Shown: positions 8,582 to 17,560, numbered from the stretch's first letter. The stretch: 64,000 nt of DNA from Paenibacillus endoradicis (GCF_024721975.1 NZ_JANQBB010000007.1:186001-250000), one strand, 5' to 3'. Numbers and translations are program-made. Notes: generated by a model from the sequence alone, not told the origin.

Positions 8582-9499
8582 TTATACATGTACTAATTGT
8601 TGCTGATACCAATGTTCCCACTCTTCATTGTGCTCGCCAATTAAAAACTTCTGATACGGGTGATTGCTATCTAACGCAGTAAAACCTTTTCCGCCAAGTA
8701 TGATTTTAACTTGAGGTCGAATAGAAAGGACATGCTCGATATATTTCACAGTATCATCTAATCGTTTAGGATCTGTTAACGTTAAACATAACCAATTCGC
8801 ATCACTACGAATAAGCATTTCTCCAATACCATCAACAGGAGTATCTGCCCCTAGATAGATAACGTCTAGTCCTTTGCGGCGAAGAAACAGTGAGAATAAC
8901 AATAAGCCAACTTCATGACGTTCACCTGCAGGGCATAGTGCAATTACTTTTGGTAGCGATGGATTACGTTGAAATAATCTGAAAAACTGAATATAACGTT
9001 GCTTTACAAATTCGCTAACCATATGTTCTTGTGCAACAGAAATTAGTCCTTGTTCCCATTCATCGCCAACGCGAATCATAAGCGGAACTAATACTTTATG
9101 AATCATCTCATCTAGTGGATACAGTGAAAATCCAATATCGACTATATGTTCAGATTTTTCAATATCCATATTTAATAAGGAATGATATAAATCGTTCTGC
9201 ACACTGATATAAGTTGATCTAGGCTCTTCATCTGGTAATGTAGCAGAAGGAGTAGAGCTTGCTTGGTTTTGTTTCAGTAGCAATTGAGATGCATGACTGA
9301 TACTGAGCCCTTTTTCTTTTGTTTGAATGAGCAACCAGCGTAGATCTTCAACATCTTTATCGGAATAAAGACGATGTCCACCCTCACTTCTTTGTGGTTG
9401 GATGACTTGATATCGAGTTTCCCATGCCCGAATGGTTATAGGTGATAAACCTAATAGTTTTGAAACCATTTTGATGTTGTAAATTGTTATCACCCTCAA
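8582..9499 (-). CDS. MerR-family regulator with cobalamin-binding domain (CarH/LitR-type photoreceptor candidate)
   Basis: Residues about 6-75 are a MerR winged HTH (YNIKMVSKLLGLSPITIRAWETRYQ). They are followed by a helical-bundle domain and a B12-binding domain (IALCPAGERHEVGLLL to the end). Two signatures of adenosylcobalamin photoreceptors are present: W-x9-EH (Trp148, Glu158-His159) and E-x-H-x-x-G with the lower cobalt ligand His195. In this family AdoCbl-bound tetramers bind DNA in the dark and fall apart in light. The residue after the Trp is Glu, where Thermus CarH has His132 as I recall it. The ORF opens with TTG at 9499, but the family N-terminus begins at an ATT codon at 9484, 6 bases after GAGGGTG. 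It is the last gene of a three-gene operon, 15 bases after DUF1295. Confidence 0.88.
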   Translation of the reverse strand: MRVITIYNIKMVSKLLGLSPITIRAWETRYQVIQPQRSEGGHRLYSDKDVEDLRWLLIQTKEKGLSISHASQLLLKQNQASSTPSATLPDEEPRSTYISVQNDLYHSLLNMDIEKSEHIVDIGFSLYPLDEMIHKVLVPLMIRVGDEWEQGLISVAQEHMVSEFVKQRYIQFFRLFQRNPSLPKVIALCPAGERHEVGLLLFSLFLRRKGLDVIYLGADTPVDGIGEMLIRSDANWLCLTLTDPKRLDDTVKYIEHVLSIRPQVKIILGGKGFTALDSNHPYQKFLIGEHNEEWEHWYQQQLVHV

Positions 9500-9514
9500 T
9501 CGATTAATTACAAC

Positions 9515-10288
9515 TTATTTTAATTTTGGGAACCAAGGAATGAAGTTATTGGTTTCTAGTTTGTATTGCTGATAAGCTGCATTGTTTGCGTAACGCTTAT
9601 CTAGAAACGGTACACCAGAAACTTTTAGTAATAGTAGATTAATAAGTAAAGCGCTGATCAAAGATACAAAGCCCCATTGCAAAGGAAGTAATATAACTGC
9701 AATTCCCCACCACATCGTCGCTTCACCAAAGTAATTCGGATGGCGAGTATAGCGCCATAGACCAGAGGTAAGAACATCTTCTTTACTTTTACGTTTCTTC
9801 TTAAATGATTTTAGTTGAGCATCTCCAATAACTTGGAACAAATATCCGACAATCCATATTGCTAATCCAATATAAGCGGCTAGATCCAAACCATTACTTT
9901 GCTCTGCACTTACACGAATAATAGGATAAGCTAATAATAACATAATAAAGCCTTGCATCATAAATACACGGAAAAATGCAATAATAACTACATTTTTACC
10001 CCATGCTTTACGGAAATTAACATAACGGAAGTCTTCGCCTTGCCCAATAGCACGAATTAATATATATACTGCTAATCGAATACCCCAAAGACTGACTAAT
10101 GCTAAAACAAGTAATTGTCTAGCATCATATCCTTTTTGATAGAAGAAAGTTGAGAAGGCAACAATAACAAATCCTAATCCCCATCCAATATCGACAATAG
10201 AATTATCTTTTTTTAATTGTGCAACTAGAAACAATATTACCATAAAAATAAAAATAGCTAACCCACTAATTCCATACAATGACCACAT
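9515..10288 (-). CDS. DUF1295 family membrane protein (steroid 5-alpha-reductase-like)
   Basis: 257 residues with about seven membrane segments. The C-terminal signature SGLWRYTRHPNYFGEATMWWGIAV is the cofactor-binding motif shared by DUF1295, steroid 5-alpha reductases and isoprenylcysteine methyltransferases. The family acts on membrane lipids or isoprenoids by NADPH reduction or methyl transfer; the substrate here is unknown. AAAGGGGG precedes the ATG by 8 bases, and the gene starts 3 bases after the DhaL-DegV gene. DUF1295 genes are, to my knowledge, recurrent members of LitR-controlled light-inducible lipid clusters, which fits the B12 regulator immediately downstream. Confidence 0.85.
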   Translation of the reverse strand: MWSLYGISGLAIFIFMVILFLVAQLKKDNSIVDIGWGLGFVIVAFSTFFYQKGYDARQLLVLALVSLWGIRLAVYILIRAIGQGEDFRYVNFRKAWGKNVVIIAFFRVFMMQGFIMLLLAYPIIRVSAEQSNGLDLAAYIGLAIWIVGYLFQVIGDAQLKSFKKKRKSKEDVLTSGLWRYTRHPNYFGEATMWWGIAVILLPLQWGFVSLISALLINLLLLKVSGVPFLDKRYANNAAYQQYKLETNNFIPWFPKLK

Positions 10289-10291
10289 ATA

Positions 10292-12118
10292 TTAATTCCC
10301 CCTTTGATTAGCGTCGCTAAGTAACATAGCAACACTGACTGCGCCTTTACCAGCATTCAAACCTATAACAGCTGAAACACTTGTTACATACTGTGGCTTT
10401 TGACCAGTAATACGGATCATTTCTTTTTCACATAAAGAGCTATCTTGGATTGAATCTGCATGAAGAATAGCGTAGCTCTCGATTTTGTTAATTGCATTAA
10501 TTTTTTGAGTGAATTGAAGTAATTTTTCTAGACTAGAACGCTTGAAAAATGTTTTTCCGTATAATAGCGATTTACCTTCTTGATCGATCGATACAATAGG
10601 CTTCATATCTAACCATCTTGCTATTTTCCCTTGTAGCGGACTAACTCTACCTCCGCGAATCATATGTTTCAAAGTTGGAACACTGACTAAAATTTCTGAT
10701 GTTGGAATCCATGTTGATAACGATGTTTTTATCTCATCGATAGAATTCCCTTTTTCAATGGATTGGGCGGTTTTTTGTACAAGTAATCCATATGCACCCG
10801 ACAACGTACGTGAATTCACAACATGAACTCTGGTAGCGTCAATTTGCTCAGCTGCAGAACGACAAGCCTCAAAAGTACCGCTTAATTCTTTTGAAAGATG
10901 AATAGAGATAATATGATCATAATTATTTAATAATTGGATGTAGAGATTCGCAATTGATTCTTGTGTAGGCTGTGATGTTTTCGGTTGCTCTGTTACTTTT
11001 TCGAGCTTATTATAGAATGTTTCGGGTTTCAATGTAACTTTGTCTAAGTATGTTGAGTTTCCAAGTTGTAGATGTAAAGGCAACATATGAATTTGATACT
11101 TATCCAACAAATCTTGTGGAATATCGCAAGCAGAATCGACAACGATAGCAATTGATGATTTTCGTTGATAGAGCGTTTCATGCTGACGTTGCATATCCTC
11201 AACTTTTTGATAAATGATAGAGCCATTTTCATTGATTACTTCAGCAACACGTTCTGGAGTATTCGTATGAATATGTACTTTACCTTGATTTTGATCCCCA
11301 ACGACAATAAATGAATCACCGAGTGAAGATAATTGCTGTTTTATTTCGGTTAAATTTGTATTTACATCGAATAAAAACTCAGAACAATAACGATTTTCGA
11401 TATGGTCTGTATCTGAAAATGTATGTTTTTCAACAACAGTCGAATATTTAGTAAGATCATCTAAGGAATTCCATTCCGCATTTTCACCATCAGTAGATAT
11501 GTTATGATGATGTCCTGTTTTCATGGAGTCGATTAAGCCTTGCAAAAAATGTACAAAACCCTTTGCTCCGGCATCGACAACGTTATGTTGCTGTAGAACT
11601 GGTAATTGGTTCTTCGTATTTTCGAGTGACACGCACACTTCTGAGAACGAATCTTGCATCACGTCTAGAATACCAGAAGACTGGCTATTATTGTCCTTCA
11701 TGACATTGACCCAATCTTTCATAACAGTAAGTACGGTTCCTTCTTGTGGTTCATTGACGGAGTAGTATGATCTAGCTACTGAATACTCGCACATTTCTAT
11801 AAATTGCTCCGTTTTAATTTCTTTATGTTTGCTTAGAAAATCACACATTGAAATAATAAACTGTGAGAAAATCATTCCCGAATTTCCTCGTGAGCCACGT
11901 AGACAAGCTGTTTTCATTTTAATTAACATCTCAGTAGATGGCTCAGTCCATTTGGTCTCACGTACAATCATCCTCATTAAATATGCAAGATTACTTCCGG
12001 TATCACCATCAGCGACAGGGAATACGTTAATTTTATTCAATTCTCTTTCCTTGCCTATAATCTGCTGCGCTCCAGTTAAGATCATATGGTAAAACGTGCG
12101 GTGATTAATAAGTTCCAT
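10292..12118 (-). CDS. DhaL-DegV fusion (fatty acid kinase FakA-like plus FakB-like domains)
   Basis: 608 residues. The N-terminal third is a DhaL/Dak2 nucleotide domain with VADGDTGSN (residues 35-43), RGSRGNSGMIFSQF and VVDAGAKGF. The C-terminal half (about 320-600) is a DegV/EDD fatty-acid-binding domain with IVVDSACDIP, TSQPTQE, LSGTF and GGRVSP. In Staphylococcus the two functions are separate proteins: FakA phosphorylates fatty acids presented by FakB. A fusion would supply kinase and carrier together. The DegV signature near the end reads VIGLNAGKGA, with Asn588 where FakB proteins usually have a His. It is the first gene of the putative light-controlled operon; RBS AGAGGTG. Confidence 0.85.
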   Translation of the reverse strand: MELINHRTFYHMILTGAQQIIGKERELNKINVFPVADGDTGSNLAYLMRMIVRETKWTEPSTEMLIKMKTACLRGSRGNSGMIFSQFIISMCDFLSKHKEIKTEQFIEMCEYSVARSYYSVNEPQEGTVLTVMKDWVNVMKDNNSQSSGILDVMQDSFSEVCVSLENTKNQLPVLQQHNVVDAGAKGFVHFLQGLIDSMKTGHHHNISTDGENAEWNSLDDLTKYSTVVEKHTFSDTDHIENRYCSEFLFDVNTNLTEIKQQLSSLGDSFIVVGDQNQGKVHIHTNTPERVAEVINENGSIIYQKVEDMQRQHETLYQRKSSIAIVVDSACDIPQDLLDKYQIHMLPLHLQLGNSTYLDKVTLKPETFYNKLEKVTEQPKTSQPTQESIANLYIQLLNNYDHIISIHLSKELSGTFEACRSAAEQIDATRVHVVNSRTLSGAYGLLVQKTAQSIEKGNSIDEIKTSLSTWIPTSEILVSVPTLKHMIRGGRVSPLQGKIARWLDMKPIVSIDQEGKSLLYGKTFFKRSSLEKLLQFTQKINAINKIESYAILHADSIQDSSLCEKEMIRITGQKPQYVTSVSAVIGLNAGKGAVSVAMLLSDANQRGN

Positions 12119-12168
12119 GGAAACACCTCTCTCATGCAGTCATTTCATTCATTTATATATAGGAAAAT

Positions 12169-12212
12169 GATGTTGTAACTATATAGTATAATATTTGTAT
12201 AACTTTTGTATA
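12169..12212 (-). promoter_or_regulatory. Promoter with four 11-bp direct repeats, candidate CarH-type operator
   Basis: Read on the minus strand, four repeats follow each other at exactly 11-bp spacing: TATACAAAAGT (12212-12202), TATACAAATAT, TATACTATATA and GTTACAACATC (ending 12169), sharing TAC(A) at the same phase. Candidate -35 TATACA lies in repeat 1 and -10 TATACT (12190-12185) in repeat 3, 16 bp apart, so a bound regulator would cover the promoter. Known CarH operators are tandem 11-bp direct repeats overlapping -35/-10, which matches. The start codon of the operon is about 60 bases downstream of the inferred start site. Confidence 0.6.
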
Positions 12213-12268
12213 GATATTTGTTAAGAGGATGTTCATATTTAATGGAATGATGATATATGGAATTTCCA

Positions 12269-12298
12269 TTGACTCATAATAAAGTTTATAGTTATAAG
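12269..12298 (+). promoter_or_regulatory. Promoter of the NAD(P)-binding protein gene
   Basis: TTGACT at 12269-12274 and TATAAG at 12293-12298 with an 18-bp spacer, about 50 bases before the start codon. Confidence 0.55.
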
Positions 12299-12347
12299 AT
12301 AGAACTTCTGAATAAGTAATAGGGTAGCGGAAAAGGGGAAAGAAGGT

Positions 12348-12968
12348 ATGGGAATGAAGCTATTTGTAATTGGGGCTACAGGTGGTGTTGGTAAGGAGGT
12401 AGTGAAGCAGGCTTTAGATAAGGGATATGAGGTAACTGCATTTGTACGTGATCCATCGAAATTAGTAATGGAACATGCTCATTTACATATTGTACAAGGT
12501 GATGGGTTAGACAAAAACAGCGTCATTACTGCAATGGAAGGTCATGATGCTGTTATCTGTACTGTAGGTGGGAAAAATCTTGGAACGACTACGCTTATGT
12601 CTACTGTTACGAAGCATTTAATTGAAGGAATGAAACAACATAATATCGATCGAATTGTATATTGTGCCTCTGCGGGTATTCATAAAGAACTAAAAGGTAT
12701 AATGGGCAAATTGATTACGTTCGTACTTCGTAAAGTGTTAGCGGATCATACAAAAGTATATGAATCATTGGTTGCAAGTAAGCTGCATTGGACAATAGCA
12801 CGACCGATGAGTTTAACGAATGGTCCTTTGTTAGGTTCTTATAATGAAGTGCTTCATGGAGGATCACCTAAAGGATATAGCATCGCGAGGGCAGATGTAG
12901 CGGTATTTATGTTAAAGGCAGTGGAGGATAATCAATATTTGGAACAATCTGTTGGGTTATCTTCTTAG
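12348..12968 (+). CDS. NAD(P)H-binding atypical short-chain dehydrogenase
   Basis: 206 residues. The N-terminal Rossmann motif is VIGATGGVGKEVV, then VTAFVRDPSKL, typical of the NmrA/YwnB-like NAD(P)-binding group. ICTVGG, IVYCASAGIH and LHWTIARPMSLTNG mark the later conserved strands. No catalytic Y-x3-K is evident, so it may be a redox sensor or a reductase using another mechanism. ATGs at 12348 and 12354 are both possible; AAAGGGG and AGAAGG favour either within a few bases. It is divergent from the light-associated operon. Confidence 0.8.
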   Translation: MGMKLFVIGATGGVGKEVVKQALDKGYEVTAFVRDPSKLVMEHAHLHIVQGDGLDKNSVITAMEGHDAVICTVGGKNLGTTTLMSTVTKHLIEGMKQHNIDRIVYCASAGIHKELKGIMGKLITFVLRKVLADHTKVYESLVASKLHWTIARPMSLTNGPLLGSYNEVLHGGSPKGYSIARADVAVFMLKAVEDNQYLEQSVGLSS

Positions 12969-13081
12969 AAATATGGAATTGAAGAGATAATAAATATATA
13001 AGTTTTATCCTCACATGCATAATTCATATCAAAATAGGGAAATTTCTTAATAGTACCATTATGATTGAGGAGCTGTTAAGA

Positions 13082-13285
13082 ATGAAAACACTAAATATTG
13101 TGGCGCTTTTACTATTGATTGTGGGAGGTATTAATTGGCTGTTGGTTGGTCTCTTTAACTATAACTTAGTTGAGGGCATCTTTGGTCATGGTTTCTCTCG
13201 AGTGATCTACGTCATTGTAGGGCTTTGTGCAATTTACTCCATTAAGTTCTTCAGAAATGTAAGTGAAGAAGAACACGCTAGATAA
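13082..13285 (+). CDS. DUF378 family small membrane protein (YuzA-like)
   Basis: 67 residues, two membrane helices. The pattern LNIVALLLLIVGGINWLLVGLFNYNLVEGIFG...SRVIYVIVGLCAIY is the DUF378 consensus (B. subtilis YuzA); no function is known. GAGGAGC is 7 bases before the ATG at 13082; the earlier in-frame ATG at 13061 lacks a ribosome binding site. Confidence 0.9.
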   Translation: MKTLNIVALLLLIVGGINWLLVGLFNYNLVEGIFGHGFSRVIYVIVGLCAIYSIKFFRNVSEEEHAR

Positions 13286-13327
13286 TTGTCCACTTTCAAT
13301 AAAGATAAAAGCTCGATGTGTTAAATG

Positions 13328-13408
13328 TAGCTATAGTTTCTATAGCTAGAGGTCTACATGTTGTAATAAGTAATGAAAAGGAGTTGCACTATGTGTAACT
13401 TCTTTTTG
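13328..13408 (+). terminator. Two hairpins after the DUF378 gene
   Basis: The first is a perfect 9-bp stem with a 3-base loop (TAGCTATAG TTT CTATAGCTA, 13328-13348) and no T-run. The second (13376-13406) is AAAAGGAGTT / AACTTCTTTT followed by TTGTA and is the likelier terminator. Confidence 0.6.
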
Positions 13409-13544
13409 TATTATGATAAGAAAATTGTATTGCGACATGAAAAATTGCGTTTTTTATTAATACTGTTAATTTATCAGTGTTGAGATAAAGGTAAATATGA
13501 TACACTCTAGTCGTAAAAAATGTTGAATAGTTGGAGGGAGTTCT

Positions 13545-14414
13545 ATGGCAATCCCATTAACTGAGAAAGAAGTAAATCGTTTGTTTGAATTATTAGATGG
13601 CAAGCAACGTTTGTTTCTCAATACATATCTAACACAAAGCAAAAAAAGTAAATGGTTGGAACAGTTAGCAACGAAAAAGGGTATTGTGTTAGACGGGGAT
13701 ATGACATCTGATGAAATATGGGACAAGTTAGATGATTGGGAACTAGCTGAAGTTCTTGATGGAGGATATGGAAATCGACCTTACCAATGTGAATGTGGCA
13801 AACCACTTCGGTTTTGCTATGTCATTCATCATAGAAAAGAGAATAAAACATACCGTCTTGGAGAAACATGTCTAGAAAATTATACTATGCTTTCGGCAGA
13901 TTTAATTAAGGATATTAAGAGTGGTTTCCATACTATAGACCTTGAACGTGATGATATATTAAGTAAGTATGAGCAATGGTGGAAATTACCTGAAGAATAT
14001 TTTGATCTTGATCTATCTAGGGAAATGATGGAGCAATTAGAGTTAGATTTACCGCTTTCTTATATACAACTGAACAAATTAGAAAAGCAATTTGAATATG
14101 AGTTATCCATGACAAGACCAGAGCAAACCGTGAAGAAATCGAATAAACGTTATAAAAGCAAACATTCTATAATCGTGAATACAGAGCCTGTCGTAGAACA
14201 TATGGATATTACCTATGAAGAGCTAATGAGTAGGCATTCGGAACAGTTACAGCTCATTAAAGAAAATGAAAATAGAATAGAAAGTGCCTCTAAGCAAGAA
14301 AAATGGGAGCTTATACAGCGTATGTTAGGAGCAAGTGAGCGCAACAAAAGATTTAGCTACACTAAATTTCTAACTGAATTATTTGATTTGTTGTATTACT
14401 TGAAGCTCTATTGA
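13545..14414 (+). CDS. Uncharacterised protein with C-x-C...C...C zinc-like motif
   Basis: 289 residues, no membrane segment. A central module YQCECGKPLRFCYVIHHRKENKTYRLGETCLEN (about residues 83-115) places four cysteines plus two histidines where a zinc ribbon would form. It is flanked by an N-terminal helical part and a C-terminal part rich in Glu and Lys with predicted coiled coil. The layout recalls a family of Bacillus proteins with a similar module, sometimes labelled DUF3895, but I cannot confirm it. RBS GGAGGGAG is 5 bases upstream. It lies alone between a terminator and the next gene, so context offers no role. Confidence 0.7.
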   Translation: MAIPLTEKEVNRLFELLDGKQRLFLNTYLTQSKKSKWLEQLATKKGIVLDGDMTSDEIWDKLDDWELAEVLDGGYGNRPYQCECGKPLRFCYVIHHRKENKTYRLGETCLENYTMLSADLIKDIKSGFHTIDLERDDILSKYEQWWKLPEEYFDLDLSREMMEQLELDLPLSYIQLNKLEKQFEYELSMTRPEQTVKKSNKRYKSKHSIIVNTEPVVEHMDITYEELMSRHSEQLQLIKENENRIESASKQEKWELIQRMLGASERNKRFSYTKFLTELFDLLYYLKLY

Positions 14415-14528
14415 TCCACTCGACAAACATAAAACTCAAAAAAATATTATTCATATAACTAGCAACAATTTCCAGTTATTTTCGTCATATAGAGGAGAGC
14501 GTTATGACGGTAAAAGGGGATAACTGGA

Positions 14529-16940
14529 ATGGGAATTAACAAGAAATTAATTATTACAATAGTGATTGGTCTTATTATTGTTGTTACCATTGGTTTGCTT
14601 TATTTACTTAACAGAAATACAGACCCGGTAGAACATCCAGCGATAGTAGATCCACATAATGATCCAATAATTTCAAAGTCTATGAGTCGTGAGTTTAATA
14701 CGGATGTACAAGAAGCCATTGTTATATGGGAGGAAGATCAATCAAAGCTATATGTAGAAAATCTTCACCTATACTATAGCTCTGACGGTGGATTAACTAG
14801 TAAAGAACTTTACACATGGGCTCAAGGATACAAAGCACAAGCTTGGATTAATGGCGAGTATATTCTCTTTGGGGCACAATTGATCGAAGCAGATTCAGAG
14901 CAAGAAGGACATCGTGGGAGTTGGATGACGGTGAAGCTTGGTTCTGAGCCAACAGTAAGTGCAGAGGAAAATTTTCACTTTGGACTAGAAGAAATGCTGT
15001 CGATTAGTTTAGTCAAACAACCTAATTTATTTTTTGTTCAGTTTAGAAATGGTGGAGAATCTGTGAGTGAGATGGTCTACCAATCGTCGACGTATACTTG
15101 GCAGGTTATTAATCAAGGATTATATGATACGGTTGCCCTACCCAGGCAGGCTTTATCTGACAAATTACAGCCATTTATTAGTGAAAAGATCATTGATATG
15201 GGTAATGATGTGAAAGCTTATGTATTTATTGATGATATAGGCAGCATCGTATATACAGAGCAGCCGTATGAACTAGTTAAGAGATATGTTGGATATGACA
15301 TGATCGATGCGAAATTAATGAAATTTGTAGATGGGATGGAATTAGTATTAGGACATTTTCGTAATGAAGCGGGAGACGAACGATTTTCGTTTTTGAATCA
15401 TGGTTTTACATCAAATCTCCCAGCAGATTCTCGATTGTTAACTGGAGAATGGATTGCGATTAATTCTAGTACGTTCGCTCTGATCTCAGATCAACAAATT
15501 GAGATAGTTATGTTCAATAATGGCTATGATCTTATGGATAATGAATCACAATACCAAAAGTTTTCAACTAATGGAGCGACGTTAATTGGTTCAGAGGGAT
15601 CGCTTGCTCGATACGAAGTAGAAGGTGAAACACGATATCTTTCACTTTATGATTTAGTTCATACGCAAAATGCAGATTTTCAATCGCTACTAACTACAGC
15701 GTTAACTGATTATAAGATAGACAGTGTAGATAGATTTTCTAAGGATGTTGTATATGAAACTCATCCTATACTTGAACTGGATTCAATCGGTGTAAATACG
15801 AATGAGGTGGTACCGGAAGAGCTAGATCGAGCTATTGATGCGTTATATGAGGAAGTAGATTATTCCTTTGCAAAAACGTATCGGAAGTTAGATGGTCTGT
15901 GGCACGTTATTGTAGATCGAAAACTATATCAATATAACGATGATACATTAGTTGAAATTGGGACATTGCCAATTACGATGACGACGCGCATAGGTGAAGG
16001 TTTCGAAGGATATGGAGTTAAAGATTTCTTGAGGATGAATGGTAAGTGGATTTTCACTGATACGGAAGCTTCAAGAATTATTATGGTAAATGATAAATTA
16101 GAAGTGGAGCAAGAATTAGCTATGCATCTGCCAAATCATTTATCGCTTCAAGGTGATCAATTGCATGTCACATCACCGACATGGAAGTACACTGTAGATA
16201 AGGATTTTAATCTTATTGATAAGAGGGCCATTGAATGCGCGTCTTCCGCAGATAAAAATTGGGTGGAAGTAGAATATTTTAGTCCGATGCAATATATGGA
16301 GGATAAAAAGACTGGTTTAACATGGTATATTCTTAATGGTTATATGTATCAATATAATGAACAGAAGCAACGGTATCGTTCATTCTATATAGGAAATGAT
16401 GTGAATGCAAGAGGGACAGAACGGATTATTCCTTATGGAGACGAGATTTTACTGATGCTGGATACCCGCTTAGAGCGATTTGATCGCCAAGGGCAATGGT
16501 TAGGTATTATTAAATATCCACGTATCGAGCCTGATGGAATATATGACCGTAGCCCAGATGGAGAAAATTCGTACGTTCTTGATGAAGTCAAGGGAGTAAT
16601 TTATCTAGTACAAGGATATCGAATTATTAGTATTGATTTGAATACTAGTGTAGTGAGTACGATATTTCAACAAAACTACAGTGATATCGGAAATATTCAC
16701 CGCTACGGAAATACGATATATTTCATCCTTCATAGTAATTATGAAGATCGATATCATCCACTTCGCACACTTGAAGAAACAGATTATAGTCAGCACACCG
16801 AATTAGTCCAACTAGATATGAATTCATATGAAGCGAAACGTCTTCTAGTTAGCGGATATGTAGATGGCTTGGAAGTGAAAGCTGATCAGCCAGATCAATC
16901 CGATCAACCTACTATCCAATTATATCGTTACAACGAGTAA
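14529..16940 (+). CDS. Large membrane-anchored extracytoplasmic protein of unknown function
   Basis: 803 residues. Lys-rich N-terminus followed by one hydrophobic helix (about residues 7-27, LIITIVIGLIIVVTIGLLYLL), then nearly 780 residues with no further membrane segment, rich in beta-prone aromatic repeats such as KLYQYNDDTLVEIG and GYMYQYNEQKQRY. This suggests a beta-propeller-like or WD-like ectodomain outside the membrane. I recognise no catalytic motif. AAAAGGGGA precedes the ATG by 9 bases. It is monocistronic, closed by a strong terminator. Confidence 0.75.
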   Translation: MGINKKLIITIVIGLIIVVTIGLLYLLNRNTDPVEHPAIVDPHNDPIISKSMSREFNTDVQEAIVIWEEDQSKLYVENLHLYYSSDGGLTSKELYTWAQGYKAQAWINGEYILFGAQLIEADSEQEGHRGSWMTVKLGSEPTVSAEENFHFGLEEMLSISLVKQPNLFFVQFRNGGESVSEMVYQSSTYTWQVINQGLYDTVALPRQALSDKLQPFISEKIIDMGNDVKAYVFIDDIGSIVYTEQPYELVKRYVGYDMIDAKLMKFVDGMELVLGHFRNEAGDERFSFLNHGFTSNLPADSRLLTGEWIAINSSTFALISDQQIEIVMFNNGYDLMDNESQYQKFSTNGATLIGSEGSLARYEVEGETRYLSLYDLVHTQNADFQSLLTTALTDYKIDSVDRFSKDVVYETHPILELDSIGVNTNEVVPEELDRAIDALYEEVDYSFAKTYRKLDGLWHVIVDRKLYQYNDDTLVEIGTLPITMTTRIGEGFEGYGVKDFLRMNGKWIFTDTEASRIIMVNDKLEVEQELAMHLPNHLSLQGDQLHVTSPTWKYTVDKDFNLIDKRAIECASSADKNWVEVEYFSPMQYMEDKKTGLTWYILNGYMYQYNEQKQRYRSFYIGNDVNARGTERIIPYGDEILLMLDTRLERFDRQGQWLGIIKYPRIEPDGIYDRSPDGENSYVLDEVKGVIYLVQGYRIISIDLNTSVVSTIFQQNYSDIGNIHRYGNTIYFILHSNYEDRYHPLRTLEETDYSQHTELVQLDMNSYEAKRLLVSGYVDGLEVKADQPDQSDQPTIQLYRYNE

Positions 16941-16981
16941 GCTACTCAAATCGGTAAGTGAATGTCAATTGGCTTAATTAG

Positions 16982-17031
16982 AAAGGCCCCATCAATGATG
17001 AGACGAAACTCATCATTGATGGGGCTTTTAA
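16982..17031. terminator. Bidirectional terminator
   Basis: A 20-bp perfect hairpin (16982-17002 with 17009-17028) flanked by AAA and TTTT lies between convergent genes. Confidence 0.92.
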
Positions 17032-17445
17032 TTATAAATCTAATGAGAATCGCACCATGTCAATACAGAGTAAACCATTCTCAAATATAGGATGATCGTA
17101 GTTTCTTATGAAGAAATTACGATCTATATACGACATTCTGAACCCGCATTTCTGATACAGGGCAATCTGATTAATGCTGGAGTTGCCTGTTCCAACTTCC
17201 ATTATCGTGTATCCTTGTTCCCTTGCCACTTGAATGGCATGTAAAATTAATTGTTTTCCGAATCCTCTACCTTGAAATGGTTCAGCAACAGCCACATTTA
17301 CAAGTTCACAAGTGTCAGGTCTGGTTGGGAGTAGAACATAGACGCCGATTACTTCATCATTATCGACTAATACATAACTTTCACCTCTAGTAAGGTACTC
17401 TTTGACGAGAGTCTCAGACGGATCGGCGAGCAGTAATAACTCCAT
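17032..17445 (-). CDS. GNAT-family N-acetyltransferase (YvbK-like)
   Basis: 137 residues from the first ATG. The acetyl-CoA site is VAVAEPFQGRGFGKQLI (motif A Q-x-x-G-x-G), followed by GTGNSSINQIALYQKCGFR (motif B); both match B. subtilis YvbK closely as I recall it. The ATG at 17445 has no ribosome binding site, and the family has about a dozen more N-terminal residues. Upstream codons are open in frame to an ATT at 17478, which sits 7 bases after GAGGTG and would add INIIKCVDSYP, joining smoothly to MELLLLADPS. The true gene is therefore probably 17032-17478 with an ATT start. The substrate is unknown. Confidence 0.85.
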   Translation of the reverse strand: MELLLLADPSETLVKEYLTRGESYVLVDNDEVIGVYVLLPTRPDTCELVNVAVAEPFQGRGFGKQLILHAIQVAREQGYTIMEVGTGNSSINQIALYQKCGFRMSYIDRNFFIRNYDHPIFENGLLCIDMVRFSLDL

Positions 17446-17560
17446 TGGATATGAATCTACACATTTAATAATGTTAATGATATTTCACCTCTATTTTCTT
17501 ATGAGCATCTTGTTAGTCTATTATCAAAGGTGATTATCTAGATGATCGTAACATATTGTA

